36,159 bases of DNA. It comes from Desulfococcus sp. 4484_241 (lineage in GTDB: Bacteria > Desulfobacterota > Desulfobacteria > Desulfobacterales > Desulfosudaceae). The notes under the pieces are model-generated. The model did not search any database. It saw only the letters and a program-made list of their open reading frames with translations, and had not been told where the DNA came from. Each line of letters opens with the position of its first letter. Position 1 is the stretch's first letter. Of this stretch, positions 1-8,825 are shown piece after piece. The stretch spans positions 1 to 36,159 of the forward strand of contig MZGQ01000025.1 of assembly GCA_002085115.1 (NCBI GenBank), read 5' to 3'. The translations under genes were made by a program, and so were the position numbers.

Positions 1-266
1 AGGATAAATTGTGATTCATACTCTTGCCACGATGCAGAACGGAAAACCGGCTGTATCCCGAGACTTTCCGCCTGTTTCTCTATCAATGGTTTGGGAAGCC
101 CGTGGGAACGGGAAGTTTTGCCATCCTCCGCGAGCATAGTGAAAAGAGCGCGGGGTTTACCGCCGTTTTTTATAGCATTGTACAATGCCAGGCAGGAGTC
201 TTTCCCCCCGCTCCAGGAACAGAAAAAAGAACGGCCATCTATGATTTTCCTTACGTCTGATGTCAT
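1..266 (-). CDS. DUF71/COG2102 ATP pyrophosphatase (Dph6-like), partial
   Basis: Reading the minus strand from the ATG at 264-266 gives an open frame of 88 residues running off the left edge, so only the N-terminus is present. It carries the PP-loop signature WSGGKDS near residues 18-24, followed by a downstream SHG segment, as in the DUF71/COG2102 family of adenylating N-type ATP pyrophosphatases. Eukaryotic and archaeal members amidate diphthine. Bacteria lack diphthamide, and comparative genomics has predicted a B12-salvage role for one bacterial subgroup. That would fit the cobalamin operon at 2256-6739, but this is inference. The family call is firm; the substrate is unknown. The start is the first ATG of the conserved frame; no strong ribosome-binding site is visible. 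Confidence 0.72.
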   Translation of the reverse strand, partial: MTSDVRKIIDGRSFFCSWSGGKDSCLALYNAIKNGGKPRALFTMLAEDGKTSRSHGLPKPLIEKQAESLGIQPVFRSASWQEYESQFI

Positions 267-446
267 GATTCATTCTCTAATCGGCACCAGGATAGTACTG
301 CAGACCCTTGCACCTCCGGGCCGGGGCACAACTGTTCATGCCAATCCGGTTTAAAAATATGGCCTCAGGCATGTATAAAAAGCCCGCGGGAAAAATCCAT
401 TCATGGGTTAAACGAACTGTTGCCGTTAAAACCCTACGATCCCGAA

Positions 447-2099
447 TTACCCCCCGGCATACATGTTTCTTAAGTCTTTTTTACTTATCTTGCCGACACT
501 TGTCTTTGGTATAGTGTCAACAAACTCCACCCGGTTTGGCACCCCATACTTGGGGATAATCCCCTTTTCAACAAACCTTTGGTAAAAATCCTTTATATCC
601 TGTTCGGTGACCTTGCCCCGGAACTCTTCGTGGAGAACCACAACCGCTATGGGCCGTTCACCCCATTTTTCATCCGGTACTCCGATCACCGCTGCCTCAC
701 TTACAGCTTCATGCTGACTGAGAATATCCTCCAGCTCCAGGGATGACAGCCACTCTCCACCGGTCTTTATGACGTCCTTGATACGGTCGGTAATCTGCAG
801 ATACCCTTCCTCGTCGATATATCCAACATCCCCGGTATGCATCCAGCCGTCTTTCCAGAGTTCTTCGCTCTTCTCAGGATCCTTCAGATAACCCTGTGTC
901 AGCCAGGGGGCTCTCACAACAACTTCCCCGGTGCTTTCACCATCATGGGGCATGGAATTACCGTCAGAATCAACCACCCTAAGCAAAACATTGGGTACCG
1001 GCATGCCTGTTTTGCAGCGAATGGGCACCTGTTTTTCAATATCCCAGTCGAGCATATGGGGTTTCAGTATGGCGGCAGTAAGCAGCGGACAGGTTTCGGA
1101 CATGCCATAGGCGCTTATTATGTTGATGTTGTTCTCCAGCGCGGCCTTGCACAATCCCTGCGGCAGGGCGGCACCACCAATAACGACCTTCCAGTTCGAA
1201 AGATCCAGATCCTTAATTATGGGGTTTGTCACCAGCATATGAATTATTGTCGGCACACAATGGGAAAAGGTCACCTTCTCTTCCAGTATCAGTTTCAAAA
1301 GTATTGCCGGCTCATACTTGCCGGGATAGACCTGCTTGTTGCCAAGCATTGTGAACATGTAGGGCATGCCCCAGGCATGGACATGAAACATCGGGGTCAG
1401 CGGCATATAGACATCGCCTGTATTAACGTTTACCGGAGAATTGTAGGCGCATACGGCTGTAACCAGGCCATAGGTATGCAACACCAGCTGGCGATGGCTG
1501 TAATAAACCCCTTTTGGCAAACCGGTAGTGCCGGTCGTGTAGAAGGTTGTGGCCATTGTGTCTTCGTCAAAATCGGGAAAATCATATTCGGCAGGGGAAT
1601 TGGCCATGAGCGCCTCATATTCACCGGCAAACTCAAGACCGCCCTGGGACTGTTCCCCTTCATCGGTTAACAGAACCAGCTTTTCAACCGTCTTGAACTG
1701 ATCCTTTACAGACGCCAGAAGCGGAACAAAGTCGGAATTGACCAGTATAACCTTGTCCTCGGCATGGTTGATGGTATAGATAAGCTGTTCAGGCGATAGG
1801 CGGATGTTGATGGTATGCAGCACCGCACCAATCATCGGAATGGCAAAAAAGCACTCCAGGTAGCGGTGCGAATCCCAGTCCATCACGGCGACCACATCCC
1901 CTTCTTCAACCCCCAGTCCCCTGAGGAGATTGGCAAGCCTGGCTACCCGCTCCGCCAAGGTGCGATAGTTGTAGCGCATCTTGTCCCTATACACGATCTC
2001 CTGTTCGGGATTGTAGTTAAGAGGACTTTGCAGGATGTTTTTGATCAACAGCGGGAAATAAAAAGCGGAAGGGTTTTTTTCTATTTTTTTCAAAGCCAT
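447..2099 (-). CDS. Long-chain acyl-CoA synthetase (AMP-forming)
   Basis: This 550-residue protein activates a carboxylic acid to its acyl-CoA through an acyl-adenylate. All adenylate-forming family motifs are visible: the phosphate loop [10 protein letters not shown] at 188-197, YGMSET at 331-336, HTGD at 421-424, the hinge region [15 protein letters not shown] near 436-450, and the C-terminal catalytic lysine K537 in [11 protein letters not shown]. The length is normal for FadD-like medium or long-chain synthetases. The start is set by a very strong Shine-Dalgarno (GGAGGTGG) a few bases upstream of the ATG. It is monocistronic, with its own promoter directly behind cbiB. The chain length of its substrate cannot be read from sequence; anaerobes of this group use such enzymes in fatty or aromatic acid oxidation. 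Confidence 0.9.
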   Translation of the reverse strand: MALKKIEKNPSAFYFPLLIKNILQSPLNYNPEQEIVYRDKMRYNYRTLAERVARLANLLRGLGVEEGDVVAVMDWDSHRYLECFFAIPMIGAVLHTINIRLSPEQLIYTINHAEDKVILVNSDFVPLLASVKDQFKTVEKLVLLTDEGEQSQGGLEFAGEYEALMANSPAEYDFPDFDEDTMATTFYTTGTTGLPKGVYYSHRQLVLHTYGLVTAVCAYNSPVNVNTGDVYMPLTPMFHVHAWGMPYMFTMLGNKQVYPGKYEPAILLKLILEEKVTFSHCVPTIIHMLVTNPIIKDLDLSNWKVVIGGAALPQGLCKAALENNINIISAYGMSETCPLLTAAILKPHMLDWDIEKQVPIRCKTGMPVPNVLLRVVDSDGNSMPHDGESTGEVVVRAPWLTQGYLKDPEKSEELWKDGWMHTGDVGYIDEEGYLQITDRIKDVIKTGGEWLSSLELEDILSQHEAVSEAAVIGVPDEKWGERPIAVVVLHEEFRGKVTEQDIKDFYQRFVEKGIIPKYGVPNRVEFVDTIPKTSVGKISKKDLRNMYAGG

Positions 2100-2195
2100 G
2101 GTCCACCTCCTTGCCTGAATCGTTAAAACAGGCTTTTCATATGGTTAGACTGCCAGGGATTTAAAACAAAGGCCCTGTTGGTATGATACCTGTAA

Positions 2196-2225
2196 AGTAT
2201 ACCGTATCGGCTCCATAAAATTCAA
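2196..2225 (-). promoter_or_regulatory. Putative sigma70-type promoter of the acyl-CoA synthetase gene
   Basis: On the minus strand TTGAAT (2220-2225) and TATACT (2196-2201) are separated by 18 bases, about 95 bases upstream of the acyl-CoA synthetase start. The site lies in the short gap after cbiB, which suggests that the synthetase gene is transcribed separately from the cobalamin operon. Pattern match only. Confidence 0.45.
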
Positions 2226-2255
2226 ATTTTAAAATATCAGGGACAGGGCAAACCA

Positions 2256-3206
2256 TCATCCAATCCCGCACAAAAGAGTTGCGATACCGGTTGCGAGGGC
2301 AGCGGAAAGCAGCATAAGGTCGCAGGCCCTGCGGATATCACCAGGGCGTGCATTGCCGTATCCCTTGCCGATAAACGGCTTTTCATGGCACACGCCGCCG
2401 TAATAGCCGGGGCCACCCATCCATACGTCAAGCGCACCTGCAAACGCAGCCTCCGGATAACCTGAATTCGGGCTGCTGTGGTTTCGTCCGTCTGTTGCAG
2501 CGGTGGATAAAACGGCTTTCCCGCGCCTGCCAAGCAGGAACGCCGCAAGTGCGATTATTGGAACCGATAATCTTGCCGGTAAAAAATTGGCGGCATCATC
2601 GATCCTTGCGGCAACCTTCCCGAACTTCCCGTACCGGGCGTTCCTGTATCCTACCATCGAATCGAGAGTGTTTGCCATCCTGTACGCAACGGCCAGCGGT
2701 GCGCCTCCGATCACCGCAAAAAAAAGCGGCGAGACCACGCCATCCACCAGGTTCTCCGCAACGGTCTCTACAGCGGCACGGGCAATGCCGCTGCTGTCCA
2801 GCCGGCCGACGTCCCTGCCCACGATAAGGGAAAGCCGTTCCCTTGCCAGGGATTCCCTGCCTTCTGCCAGTGGTCCTGCCACCGCCATGGCCGACCTTTC
2901 AAGCTCGCAGGCTGAAATGCAGAAATAGAGCATGACCGTGTCTGCCAGGATAGATGCAACAGGTGAAACCATGAGGCAGCAGGTGTGCACGAGAAACGCA
3001 ACAGCCCAGCCCGAAACAATAAGCGAAAACGCAAAAAGCCCCCCTGAAACCACGGGGTTTACAGGGAGTCTTCTGAAAACCGGCTCGGCCCGTTCAATTG
3101 CCCGGCCCATAAGCCTGACCGGATGCATGGCAAAGACCGGATCGCCGGTTGCCATGTCCAGGAGAAATGCGGCCACAACAGCCTGCCACTGGATTGCCAC
3201 TGTCAA
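2256..3206 (-). CDS. cbiB: Adenosylcobinamide-phosphate synthase CbiB
   Basis: CbiB is an integral membrane enzyme that attaches aminopropanol phosphate, the product of CobD, to adenosylcobyric acid. The protein has the family N-terminus (AFLLDMATGDP..AMHPVRLMG), several hydrophobic segments, the RDVGRLD stretch, the ETVAENLVDGVVSPLFF block, and a late NSGYPEAAFAGAL block. The open frame extends 43 codons upstream into the preceding gene, but that extension is unrelated to CbiB. The TTG at 3204-3206, overlapping the TGA of the LUD gene and about 10 bases after GAGG, gives a normal 316-residue protein. A GTG at 3198-3200 is the alternative. It is the last gene of the cobalamin operon. Confidence 0.85.
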   Translation of the reverse strand: MTVAIQWQAVVAAFLLDMATGDPVFAMHPVRLMGRAIERAEPVFRRLPVNPVVSGGLFAFSLIVSGWAVAFLVHTCCLMVSPVASILADTVMLYFCISACELERSAMAVAGPLAEGRESLARERLSLIVGRDVGRLDSSGIARAAVETVAENLVDGVVSPLFFAVIGGAPLAVAYRMANTLDSMVGYRNARYGKFGKVAARIDDAANFLPARLSVPIIALAAFLLGRRGKAVLSTAATDGRNHSSPNSGYPEAAFAGALDVWMGGPGYYGGVCHEKPFIGKGYGNARPGDIRRACDLMLLSAALATGIATLLCGIG

Positions 3207-3856
3207 AGTCCAAGATCCTCGTTTATAAGCACCAGGATAATCCTGCCCTTTGGAAACGATTTTTCGGTAATTACCCATGTATTGCAGATACGGTCGGGAC
3301 TGGAGCAGTCGTGGCAGGATGCGGTTTTGGAACACGGAGTTTTCTTTTCGAGCCTCATGGCGTTAACCGGTGCGGCATAATCCTTTATCCGTGCAATCCC
3401 GGCGTCGATGTCAGGAACGATCTTGTTTCTTCCTGCAAGGACCACCACGTTTTTAGGGCCGAATGCCAGGGCAGCGACCCTGTTTCCTATCATGTCCAGG
3501 TTGACCAGTTCGCCTGTTTCCGTGACCGCATTGGAACCGGTGATGAAAAGGTCTGTCAAAAGCGCCTTGCGGCGCCGCTCAAGCGCCTGTTCGCTGGGAA
3601 TACTCTTGTCAAAGGTATCTATAACCTCGATCTCTGTCAGCCCCTTCAGCCTGTCGTAAAGCCCTGTGGAGATAAAGGTCTGGGAACCGCCCCACCCCAG
3701 GCTTTTCGGGGAAAGTGCGGGCATAATCCTGTTTAACACAAGTTCAGCAGCATCATTCGAATTCCGGACCACATGGACTTCAAAATTGTTTGCCTCAAAA
3801 GAGTTTTTCACTTGTTCCATTTTTGTTGTCCAGTAGTTTTGAACGTGATTTTTCAT
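3203..3856 (-). CDS. LUD-domain (LutC/YkgG-like, DUF162) protein in the cob operon
   Basis: The protein has 217 residues and belongs to the LUD family, shown by the GWGGSQTF core near residue 55, a TGSNAVTETGELVN stretch and a Cys cluster (PCSKTASCHDCSSPDRIC) in the C-terminal third. LUD proteins include LutB/LutC of lactate oxidation, but many stand-alone members have no known function. Here it sits between cobD and cbiB, overlapping cbiB by a few bases, with no lutA or lutB nearby. A role connected with cobalamin assembly or its redox chemistry is therefore more likely than lactate use; that is inference. The start is the ATG with GGAGGTG immediately upstream; an earlier in-frame ATG lies inside that ribosome-binding site. 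Confidence 0.75.
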   Translation of the reverse strand: MKNHVQNYWTTKMEQVKNSFEANNFEVHVVRNSNDAAELVLNRIMPALSPKSLGWGGSQTFISTGLYDRLKGLTEIEVIDTFDKSIPSEQALERRRKALLTDLFITGSNAVTETGELVNLDMIGNRVAALAFGPKNVVVLAGRNKIVPDIDAGIARIKDYAAPVNAMRLEKKTPCSKTASCHDCSSPDRICNTWVITEKSFPKGRIILVLINEDLGL

Positions 3857-3874
3857 GTTCACCTCCATCCTGTT

Positions 3875-4954
3875 TTAAAGGTTGCAAAGTTTTTCCACCA
3901 GCATCCTGTTGTACTTTCTTGTTTTAAGAGAAATCCTTATATACCTGTTTGACAGCCCGCGAAAATTGGAACAGTCCCTTATGAGAATCCTGTTTGCCGC
4001 AAGAGCTTCATACACTCCGCGGGATGTCATCCCATGGCCAAGCCGCAGCAGCATGAAACAGGCGGCAGACGGGAACACGTGAATATCGGGTGAGCCTTGC
4101 AGGGAATTTGATACAAACCGCCTCTCCTCCCCGACAGTTTCAACCGTGTGAGCGATGAAACCGTCTGCCATGTCCTGGTGTTCCATGAGCCACCCGGCGG
4201 CGGCATGTGCAAGCGCGTTGACACTCCAGCATGGAATGTGTTGTTCCAGCAGGGCGGCGATTTTTTCCGGACAAGCGGCAAACCCAATTCGCAGCCCGGG
4301 TATGCGGAATATTTTCGACATGGAAGTAAGCACGACCAGATTCGAAAGCCCGGTTGAACCCATCATGCTAAGCTCATGTTCCCTGCCTGTAAACGGCAGG
4401 TATGACTCGTCTATGACAAAAACCACGTCAGGGTTGGCCCTGCATATTCCAAGCAGCTCTTCTTTCTCTGTCAGCACGCCTGTTGGGTTGTTCGGGTTGC
4501 AGATAAATACGATGTCCGGAGCCTTTTCCCTTATACAATCAATCACCCTGTCTGCTGAATGTGCAAACCCGTCGTTTCCGGATGCCTCAAGGAAAAGGGT
4601 ATCGACTCCGCAGACGGAACATGCAGTCTCATAATCGGAATAGGCCGGAACAAGTACAAGGGCGCGACGCACGCTCAGGGCTGCCGGAAGGGCAAAGATA
4701 ATCTGCGTTGTCCCGTTTGCAGCGATTACCCGGGCCGGGTCGATCCCGTGCAGGCCGGCAAAGGCTCTGCGAATACCATAAGCATCGGCTTCCGGAAGCA
4801 TGGCAATATCGGCAAGCCGCTCTTTCAGAAACTCCGCCAGCCCCTGCGGAGGGCCAAAAGGGTTCATGTTGCTGCTCATGTCGATAATATCGCACGGATC
4901 ACATCCAATGCGTCTGGCCAGCGTGTAAACGTTTCCGCCGTGCACCTGTTCCAT
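3875..4954 (-). CDS. cobD: Threonine-phosphate decarboxylase CobD (class I/II aminotransferase fold)
   Basis: This PLP enzyme makes (R)-1-amino-2-propanol phosphate from L-threonine phosphate, the linker that CbiB attaches. The N-terminal HGGNVY motif at residues 5-10 is typical of CobD and helps separate it from histidinol-phosphate aminotransferase. Further motifs are NPNNPTG at 153-159, IDESY at 181-185, and the PLP lysine K214 in SMSKIFRIPGLRIGF. The start used gives 359 residues and has AGGGGAG seven bases upstream. Earlier in-frame ATGs at 4972 and 4978 overlap the cobS stop and are possible. The context (cobS before, cbiB after) supports CobD over HisC. Confidence 0.85.
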   Translation of the reverse strand: MEQVHGGNVYTLARRIGCDPCDIIDMSSNMNPFGPPQGLAEFLKERLADIAMLPEADAYGIRRAFAGLHGIDPARVIAANGTTQIIFALPAALSVRRALVLVPAYSDYETACSVCGVDTLFLEASGNDGFAHSADRVIDCIREKAPDIVFICNPNNPTGVLTEKEELLGICRANPDVVFVIDESYLPFTGREHELSMMGSTGLSNLVVLTSMSKIFRIPGLRIGFAACPEKIAALLEQHIPCWSVNALAHAAAGWLMEHQDMADGFIAHTVETVGEERRFVSNSLQGSPDIHVFPSAACFMLLRLGHGMTSRGVYEALAANRILIRDCSNFRGLSNRYIRISLKTRKYNRMLVEKLCNL

Positions 4955-4971
4955 AGCCATGCTCCCCTGCA

Positions 4972-5694
4972 TCACCATACCTTTGCCGAGGCCGCCAGAA
5001 ACAGCACGGTTTCTGTAACCTCGATCATCGCACCGAGCATGTCACCGGTGATGCAGCCCATCCTTTTCTTGTAAAACAGGATCATTCCCCCGCACACAAG
5101 GACAAAAAACAGGTTTAAAACAATCATGACACTGCCGGCAAAGACAGAAAGGAACACCACTGCGGCTGCCCACCTGAAATCGTACGGTTTAAGCTCATCT
5201 TCGAAAAAAGAAGCGGCAGTGCCGGATTCCCTGCCGTAATCCAAAAAATGCATGCCCACGAGCACGGCAGACCGGCCGTATGCAGGCACGAGGATCAACA
5301 CCAGGAACCTGTGTGTATCTATATCATGCAGCCCCGCCCATTTTACCGCAAGGCAGCAGACAACGCTCACAACGCCTATTGCACCGGTACGGCTGTCCTT
5401 CATGATCCTCAAAGCGTCCGAGAGCGGCCTTTTGCCGTAGAGTCCGTCAGCCGTGTCTGCCAGGCCGTCCAGATGAAGGGCGCCAGTGATCCATGCAAGG
5501 AACACGACGTCAATGGCAGCCGCCGCAGAAGTTGACCACAGCTTACCTGCGGCCGCATCAAACAGGGCAAGCAGCAAGCCTATTAAAAGGCCGGCAACAG
5601 GTGCATACACCGAGGCCCCCTTGGGATCAAAGTCCGAATCGTGACCAACCGGTAAAACGGTGAAAAAACGCAAGGATGAGAAAAAACGGGTCAT
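4972..5694 (-). CDS. cobS: Adenosylcobinamide-GDP ribazoletransferase CobS
   Basis: CobS joins alpha-ribazole to adenosylcobinamide-GDP, the final nucleotide-loop step, at the membrane. The 240-residue protein starts with the usual RFFSSLRFFTVLPVG, is strongly hydrophobic, and contains the diagnostic ITGALHLDGLADTADGL block followed by RIMKDSRTGAIGV. The start ATG overlaps the cobU stop in an ATGA arrangement, so the two are likely translationally coupled. The open frame extends further upstream, but that part only shadows cobU. Confidence 0.92.
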   Translation of the reverse strand: MTRFFSSLRFFTVLPVGHDSDFDPKGASVYAPVAGLLIGLLLALFDAAAGKLWSTSAAAAIDVVFLAWITGALHLDGLADTADGLYGKRPLSDALRIMKDSRTGAIGVVSVVCCLAVKWAGLHDIDTHRFLVLILVPAYGRSAVLVGMHFLDYGRESGTAASFFEDELKPYDFRWAAAVVFLSVFAGSVMIVLNLFFVLVCGGMILFYKKRMGCITGDMLGAMIEVTETVLFLAASAKVW

Positions 5695-6224
5695 CCTGTT
5701 TCCCCCTTCACCACGACGGGTATGCCGGCAACCATCCATACGACCCTGTCTGCAAAGGCGGCCATGGAACTGTTGACCATGCCCATAACATCCCTGAAGT
5801 GCCTGGCAAGCGGGTTTTCCGGCACGATCCCGCTGCCCACCTCGTTGGTGACGATGATAATATCGCTCCGGGCCCTGTCCATGGCGTTCCGGAGCGATTT
5901 AACATGCTCCATTATCGCTGCCGTGTCCTGCGTTTGCTCAAGCAGGTTGCTTGTCCACAGAGTCAGGCAGTCTATCAGTATAACATTGGTGCCGGGCTCT
6001 ACGCGTTTTATGGCACCTGCAAGATCAAGCGGGCATTCCACGGTTTCCCAGCCTTTACCCCTCTCCTGCCTGTGTTTTTCCACCCTGCTGCGCATCTCAT
6101 CGTCACGTGGCACGCAGGTGGCGATAAAAACCTTCTTCCCGTTTTCATTGCAGCCGGCAAGTTTAAGGGCATAACCGCTCTTGCCGCTTCTGCATCCTCC
6201 TGTAACAAGCGTGATGTTCTTCAT
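5691..6224 (-). CDS. cobU: Adenosylcobinamide kinase / adenosylcobinamide-phosphate guanylyltransferase CobU
   Basis: CobU phosphorylates adenosylcobinamide and then transfers GMP, preparing the substrate of CobS. The 177-residue protein has the Walker A motif GGCRSGKS at residues 9-16, the RVEKHRQERGKGWETVE region, and the well-conserved VTNEVGSGIVPENPLARHFRD block. Its ATG overlaps the TAA of the upstream cobO gene (TAATG), and its stop overlaps the cobS start. The length is normal for the family. Confidence 0.93.
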   Translation of the reverse strand: MKNITLVTGGCRSGKSGYALKLAGCNENGKKVFIATCVPRDDEMRSRVEKHRQERGKGWETVECPLDLAGAIKRVEPGTNVILIDCLTLWTSNLLEQTQDTAAIMEHVKSLRNAMDRARSDIIIVTNEVGSGIVPENPLARHFRDVMGMVNSSMAAFADRVVWMVAGIPVVVKGETG

Positions 6225-6739
6225 TATTTCTCTATTCCCGGCCTGGCCGGGACTCCCTTGTCAAAATAATGTTTTACCGGTTTCATCTCGGTGACAAGGT
6301 CTGCCTTGTTTATAACCTCTTGTGGAACGTTGCGCCCCGTAATAACCAGTTCAACAGATTCAGGCTTTAAATCTATCAGCCGAACGATACGGTCTGCCGT
6401 AAAAAGGCCGCAACCGGCGGCAACATTGGCCTCGTCGGCTATTACAACGTCGTATTCACCGGACTGCAGAGCTGTTTCAAGCGCCAAAAGTCCCTCCTCT
6501 GCCGCGGCAATATCCCCAGCCGAAGGTTTGCCGAGGATAAAATGGCCGGTCCCAAACTGACGAACCGTGATCCGGGGTTCAAACGGCTTCAAAGCCGCTA
6601 TTTCGCTGTAATCACCGAATTTCATGAACTGTCCCATATAAACCCTCAGCCCTGCGCCAAAAGCGCGAAGCGCCAACCCAAGGGCTGCTGTGGTTTTACC
6701 CTTTCCGTCACCCGTATAAACCTGAACGTATCCTTTCAT
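6224..6739 (-). CDS. cobO: Corrinoid adenosyltransferase (CobO/BtuR type)
   Basis: This ATP:corrinoid adenosyltransferase puts the 5'-deoxyadenosyl group on Co(I) corrinoid. The protein (171 residues) shows the family P-loop GDGKGKTTAALG starting at residue 10, then MGQFMKFG, DVVIADE and the VELVITGRNVPQEVI block. It is the first gene of the cobalamin operon. The upstream AGCCGGAGGGCAT gives a good ribosome-binding site. I looked for a cobalamin riboswitch in the 283 bases upstream and do not see one, although an unrelated cistron at 35.6 kb has one. Confidence 0.92.
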   Translation of the reverse strand: MKGYVQVYTGDGKGKTTAALGLALRAFGAGLRVYMGQFMKFGDYSEIAALKPFEPRITVRQFGTGHFILGKPSAGDIAAAEEGLLALETALQSGEYDVVIADEANVAAGCGLFTADRIVRLIDLKPESVELVITGRNVPQEVINKADLVTEMKPVKHYFDKGVPARPGIEK

Positions 6740-7022
6740 ATGCCCTCCGGCTGTCCAGTTGCTTACTCAACAGCTACACCTGCCCATATGCTCCCAGGGC
6801 TGCATAACCCGTAAATTCTTTGAATTTTCACCAGAACAAGCAGTCAAAGCCCGGATACACGGCATTTACCATATACCAATCAACCGGCCAAGGCAATCTG
6901 CCAAAAGTGTGGTAAAGGGGGCTGCCTTGATTTCCAAAGAGCCGTGATTATAATCTGATTGTTGATGCTACCGGAAAACGCTTGAAACGTATGATGCAAA
7001 ATAACAGTAATAAGGCAGATGG
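6740..7022. other. Divergent intergenic region, cobO / clpX-like gene
   Basis: This gap of about 280 bases separates the minus-strand cobalamin operon from the plus-strand heme cluster and must hold promoters for both. I see no convincing consensus promoter pair, no riboswitch core and no intrinsic terminator. A 32-codon minus ORF at 6767-6865 lacks a ribosome-binding site. Confidence 0.5.
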
Positions 7023-8825
7023 TTGAATATCATGAAAGCAGGTGACAAACAGGCTCTTGATCCAAAAAAAATAGAAAAAGAGATCAACGAGTTTTTGCAT
7101 GAAAAGTATGGAGATGCCATAAGGCTTGTAACGCCGGTGATGGTCCCCGAGCCCGGGGGCGGGGATAAGGAGGACGGCGGCCGGCCCAAAAGCGGCCGCC
7201 TCCGTTTTGACCTGAAGCCGGAAGAGCTTATAGCCTACCTGGACCAGTATATAATCCGCCAGGACGAAGCCAAAAGGATCATAGCGACCAAGATATGTAC
7301 ACACTTCAACAGGATAACCAAGCAAGGCCTTTGGGATAAAGCAGGCAGGATGGTGGGTGGGATAAAGAACAACATCCTGATGATAGGCCCCACAGGTGTA
7401 GGCAAGACCTACATGATAAAACTCATCGCGAAGAAGCTCGGGGTTCCTTTTGTAAAGGGTGATGCCACAAAGTTCAGTGAAACCGGCTACGTGGGCGGTG
7501 ATGTCGAAGATCTCGTGCGTGATCTTGTAAGAGTGGCTGACAACGATATCGAACTTGCCCAGCATGGTATCGTGTATATCGACGAGATCGACAAGATAGC
7601 CTCCAGCAGAGGCCTTATCGGTCCTGATGTTTCAAGGTCAGGCGTACAGCGGGCGCTTCTTACCCTCATGGAAGAAACAGAGGTGGAGATGCGGGTGCCT
7701 CATGACCCGGTCTCGGTAATGCAGGAGGTTGAATATTTCAGGAAAACAGGGAAAAGAGAAAGACGCACCATAAACACGAAAAACATCCTGTTTATAATGA
7801 GCGGGGCATTCCACGGTATGGAAGAGATAATTTCAAGGCGGCTCTCACAGCAATCCATCGGCTTCGGAGCCAGGGTCTCAGACCGTTCGCAAAACCCGTA
7901 TGAGATAATGAAACATGTCAAGACCGAAGACCTGACCGAGTTCGGATTCGAGGCGGAATTCGTGGGCAGGCTGCCGGTAAGAGCTGTTTTTGAAAGCCTG
8001 ACAGAGGAGGATCTTCTTGCCATATTAAAGAACCCCAGCAACCCCATCATTATTTCGAAGAAGATGGATTTTGCAGCCTACGGCATAGATATAAAATTCG
8101 CACAGGATGCACTTGAGATTATAGCCACACAGGCTGCGGCTGAAAAAACGGGCGCGCGCGGACTTATAAACGCTGTTGAGCGTGCCCTTATAAATTTTGA
8201 AAGCCGACTGCCCTCCATGGGAGCGACCTGTTTTGCGGTAACCTCGTCAGCAATCAAATCTCCCAGGCGTGAACTTGAACGGTTCCTCTCTGATGAGGGG
8301 CTTCACTATGCAGATCAGGTTTTTGAAAAAACGCGCCGTGCCGAAAAATCTGCGGTAAAAACCCATATAATGGAAAACTGCAAAAAGCTGGCAGAAAAAC
8401 ACGGCATACCGTTTACGGATGATTATATAGATGCCCTGGCCGAGTTTGTCACCACCAGGATAACGGATGTTGAAAACGCCTTTGAGACCATCGCATCTTA
8501 CATGGATGAAATCAAAAACATAGAACGTTACTTTGCCGGAAAGTATCAGATTGATGTTGAGCTTTCCAAAGACGCTGTTTGCTATATGGTAAGCCAGTAT
8601 GTTAAGGATGGGTTTGCAAATTTCGGTAAAATATGCGAAGAGCTGACAGACAAATTTATTGACGGTTTCAGGCTTCTTTCGGAAAAAGCCGGTGTCGACC
8701 GGTTCACGATAACACAACAGGCCCTGATGTTCCCTGAAACATGGCTTGAGAACCTTATACGCAGGGCCTTTGAAAAAGAACCGGCGACACGAGGCCAGGG
8801 ACCGGATGATGAAAGCGAGACATAA
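7023..8825 (+). CDS. ClpX-like AAA+ ATPase with long C-terminal extension
   Basis: The 600-residue protein is a HslU/ClpX-family unfoldase. The AAA+ core shows Walker A GPTGVGKT (122-129), the ClpX pore-loop sequence GYVGGDVEDLVR (155-166), Walker B VYIDEID (184-190), EFVGRLPV (312-319) and the sensor-2 GARGLINAVE (377-386). An IGF tripeptide at 279-281 sits at the position of the ClpX loop that docks onto ClpP. It differs from ordinary ClpX in lacking the N-terminal zinc finger and in having about 170 extra C-terminal residues of unknown fold. The stop abuts the ahbC start (TAAATG), so it is probably coupled to the heme operon. The TTG start has AAGG seven bases upstream; an ATG at 7032 is the alternative. 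Confidence 0.85.
   Translation: MNIMKAGDKQALDPKKIEKEINEFLHEKYGDAIRLVTPVMVPEPGGGDKEDGGRPKSGRLRFDLKPEELIAYLDQYIIRQDEAKRIIATKICTHFNRITKQGLWDKAGRMVGGIKNNILMIGPTGVGKTYMIKLIAKKLGVPFVKGDATKFSETGYVGGDVEDLVRDLVRVADNDIELAQHGIVYIDEIDKIASSRGLIGPDVSRSGVQRALLTLMEETEVEMRVPHDPVSVMQEVEYFRKTGKRERRTINTKNILFIMSGAFHGMEEIISRRLSQQSIGFGARVSDRSQNPYEIMKHVKTEDLTEFGFEAEFVGRLPVRAVFESLTEEDLLAILKNPSNPIIISKKMDFAAYGIDIKFAQDALEIIATQAAAEKTGARGLINAVERALINFESRLPSMGATCFAVTSSAIKSPRRELERFLSDEGLHYADQVFEKTRRAEKSAVKTHIMENCKKLAEKHGIPFTDDYIDALAEFVTTRITDVENAFETIASYMDEIKNIERYFAGKYQIDVELSKDAVCYMVSQYVKDGFANFGKICEELTDKFIDGFRLLSEKAGVDRFTITQQALMFPETWLENLIRRAFEKEPATRGQGPDDESET

Noticed and set aside
837-1670. Long plus-strand ORF (277 codons) antisense to the acyl-CoA synthetase
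   Set aside because: No ribosome-binding site or domain; it lies wholly within a gene with all expected motifs on the other strand, so it is a reading-frame shadow.
3207-3335. 43-codon N-terminal extension of CbiB
   Set aside because: It overlaps the LUD gene in another frame and does not resemble CbiB; a start at the overlapping TTG (or GTG) gives a normal-length protein.
6767-6865. Minus-strand 32-codon ORF with a CSC end upstream of cobO
   Set aside because: No ribosome-binding site, a stop directly before the ATG, and no recognisable family; possible but unsupported.
6740-7022. Cobalamin riboswitch upstream of the cob operon
   Set aside because: Looked for the aptamer core and P1 pairing on the minus strand; none is visible, unlike the clear one at 35305-35467.
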